Of a DNA stretch of 64,000 nt, positions 62,494 to 64,000 are shown piece by piece. Source of the stretch: Blepharisma japonicum. Its lineage: Eukaryota > Ciliophora > Heterotrichea > Heterotrichida > Blepharismidae. The notes beneath the pieces are model-generated. The model searched no databases. It was not told the DNA's origin and was given only the letters and a program-made list of their open reading frames with translations. Numbering within the stretch: position 1 is the first letter of the stretch; the number at the start of each line of letters is the position of its first letter. The DNA lies in contig CATKHK010000039.1 of the NCBI GenBank assembly GCA_949751835.1, positions 124,001 through 188,000 of the forward strand. The letters are read 5' to 3'. The translations under genes and the position numbers were made by a program.

Positions 62494-64000
62494 ATGCAAC
62501 AGATAGTGGAGTCTGTTTACATGCTATGTAGTCTACTTTTTATCCTCGCGCTGGGTGGATTATCACAGCATGAATCATCTAGAAAAGGCAATTTCTTCGG
62601 AATCATTTCAATGACTCTTGCAATCGGCTCAACATTTTTACTAGACGAATTCAATAGCAATTTCGTTTATTTTATTCCAGCATTTTCCTTAGGAGGGTTG
62701 ATTGGGCTTACCCTTGCCTTAAAAGTCGAAATGATTATGATGCCTCAGATGGTCGCAGCTTTGCACAGCTTTGTTGGTATTGCCGCAACCCTTGTCGGGT
62801 ATTCTAAATACCTCCATGAGAATGAGTTAAATGAAACCATGGGGATAATCGAGAAATCAGAGACCTTCGTTGGGGTTTTTATGGGAGCTATTACTTTTAC
62901 TGGCTCAGTAGTCGCTTTTGCAAAATTGCAAGGATTGATCAGTGGAATCCCACTACTGATATGTGGGAGAGGCAGACATGTGCTAAACATATTAGCAATG
63001 ATTCTTATTTTCGGGCTTGGGTATTTATTCCTTTTCGCAGAAGACGAAACATTGGCTTTACAATCTTTGATGGCAATGACAGGAATTTCATTCTTTGTAG
63101 GCTGGCATCTTGTTATGGCCATTGGAGGTGCAGATATGCCAGTAGTTGTATCAATGCTAAACTCTTATTCAGGTTGGACTACTTCAGCCTCTGGATTTTT
63201 GCTTCAAAACAACTTGTTAATTATCACAGGAGCTTTGGTCGGCTCTTCTGGTGCCATTCTCAGCTATATCATGTGCAGAGCAATGAATAGGTCTTTCTTC
63301 AGTGTGATTATGGGAGGCTTTGGACAAGGAACAACGATGGGCCCAGTTAATATTGGAGATGGCGTTCAAACACCTATAAAGTGTTCAGATTTTGTTGCAG
63401 AACTAGTCAAAGCAAAAAGTGTTGTAATTGTCCCAGGTTATGGAATGGCAGTTGCTAGGGCTCAGCATGACGTCGGGGAACTTGCTGACGTTCTAAGAAA
63501 AATGGGTAAGGAAGTTCACTTTTGTATCCACCCTGTGGCTGGAAGACTTCCTGGACATATGAATGTGCTTTTAGCAGAAGCAAACGTTCCTTATAACATC
63601 GTTATGGAGATGTCAGAAATTAATAAAGATTTCCCACATACCGATATTTCTATGATTATTGGCGCTAATGATATCGTAAACCCAGATGCTCAAGAAAACC
63701 CAAATTCCCCAATCGCTGGCATGCCTGTGTGCGAGGTATGGAAAAGTAAAATGGTCTGCGTCTTCAAAAGAGGCTCAGGAACAGGATACGCTGGAATAGA
63801 TAATCCACTATTTGTGAAGCCAAATACCAGAATGTTCTTTGGCAGTGCTGATAAATCAGTCAAAGATATTTTAGGAGAATTAAAAGGAAAAGCTGGCGAT
63901 AACGGCCCAGCTGTAAAAGAAGTTAAAAAAGAAGAAGTCGTGGAGTCTGAACCTGATGATGGTGTATATCCAGACCCTCAAATGATTATTGGCGTTCCTA
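62494..64000 (+). CDS. NNT: NAD(P) transhydrogenase, fused beta-alpha (3' part outside window)
   Basis: Open from the ATG at 62494 to the window end (502 codons). The first ~460 residues are the PntB half: several membrane helices, H-S-F-V-G-I-A-A, G-G-A-D-M-P-V-V-V-S-M-L-N-S-Y-S-G-W, and the NADP(H)-binding V-P-G-Y-G-M-A-V-A-R-A-Q, G-A-N-D-I-V-N-P and G-T-G-Y-A-G. After a Lys/Glu/Asp-rich linker the frame goes on with Y-P-D-P-Q-M-I-I-G-V-P, the start of the alpha (PntA) half. Beta-before-alpha fusion is known from some protists (Entamoeba, Eimeria, Plasmodium); animal NNT has the opposite order. It would make NADPH using the proton gradient. Confidence 0.9.
   Translation, partial: MQQIVESVYMLCSLLFILALGGLSQHESSRKGNFFGIISMTLAIGSTFLLDEFNSNFVYFIPAFSLGGLIGLTLALKVEMIMMPQMVAALHSFVGIAATLVGYSKYLHENELNETMGIIEKSETFVGVFMGAITFTGSVVAFAKLQGLISGIPLLICGRGRHVLNILAMILIFGLGYLFLFAEDETLALQSLMAMTGISFFVGWHLVMAIGGADMPVVVSMLNSYSGWTTSASGFLLQNNLLIITGALVGSSGAILSYIMCRAMNRSFFSVIMGGFGQGTTMGPVNIGDGVQTPIKCSDFVAELVKAKSVVIVPGYGMAVARAQHDVGELADVLRKMGKEVHFCIHPVAGRLPGHMNVLLAEANVPYNIVMEMSEINKDFPHTDISMIIGANDIVNPDAQENPNSPIAGMPVCEVWKSKMVCVFKRGSGTGYAGIDNPLFVKPNTRMFFGSADKSVKDILGELKGKAGDNGPAVKEVKKEEVVESEPDDGVYPDPQMIIGVP

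Noticed and set aside
1-64000. Stentor-type organism (15-nt introns)
   Set aside because: Stentor uses the standard code, whereas TGA is clearly Trp here.

Overview
This window looks like a gene-dense piece of a ciliate macronuclear genome, most probably Blepharisma or a close heterotrich relative. Two things in the sequence say so. First, TGA is read as tryptophan: dozens of in-frame TGA codons fall where protein families need Trp (the D-W-S-C-G of a kinase, the H-P-W of a CDPK), and every complete gene ends in TAA or TAG. Second, the introns are tiny: 11 were found, nine of 15 nt and two of 16 nt, all GTA...AG. Stentor has 15-nt introns but the standard code, so Blepharisma is the better match. 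Genes that appear broken under the standard code become continuous once TGA is read as Trp and these introns are removed.

Layout. 1-11.6 kb is a minus-strand run: a truncated multi-pass membrane protein, a kelch protein, an EEF1AKMT4/METTL13-like methyltransferase, FIP1, an acylated four-CNB cGMP-dependent kinase, several small nuclear-type or unknown proteins (INO80B-like zf-HIT, CUE-like), a zinc finger/kinase/kelch protein and an unknown protein that abuts it with no spacer. 11.7-20.6 kb is VPS13 on the plus strand, followed convergently by a CBM20 protein. 21.5-31.2 kb holds a kelch protein, HflX with three introns, a histidine acid phosphatase, EBP1, a FAR1-domain protein, an AMPK/SNF1-like kinase and a prolyl-4-hydroxylase-like dioxygenase. 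31.4-43.2 kb holds a CDPK, CEP19, a repeat protein, a C2H2 protein, RagC/D back to back with a methyltransferase, a small membrane protein, an STPGR/ODF3-type protein, a twin-cysteine probably mitochondrial protein, profilin, a secreted protein and a mitochondrial carrier. 43.3-64 kb holds a 2577-aa coiled-coil protein (CEP290-like candidate), EB1, an oxidoreductase-MORN fusion, a DD34E transposase-like gene, APC2, a kinesin and the start of a fused beta-alpha NAD(P) transhydrogenase.

Functionally these are mostly housekeeping genes of a large ciliated cell: cilia/basal body and microtubule proteins (CEP19, CEP290-like, EB1, kinesin, STPGR, MORN), signalling kinases (PKG, CDPK, AMPK-like), lipid transport (VPS13), TOR signalling (RagC/D), mitochondrial proteins (carrier, transhydrogenase, HflX, twin-Cys protein), RNA processing (FIP1) and cell cycle (APC2). 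No operon, CRISPR array, rRNA, tRNA or complete mobile element was seen. Intergenic spacers are short, often 19-270 bp. The most unusual items are the DD34E transposase-like gene without visible inverted repeats, the oxidoreductase-MORN fusion, the zinc finger/kinase/kelch protein, and the fact that all nine 15-nt introns would introduce an in-frame stop if retained.
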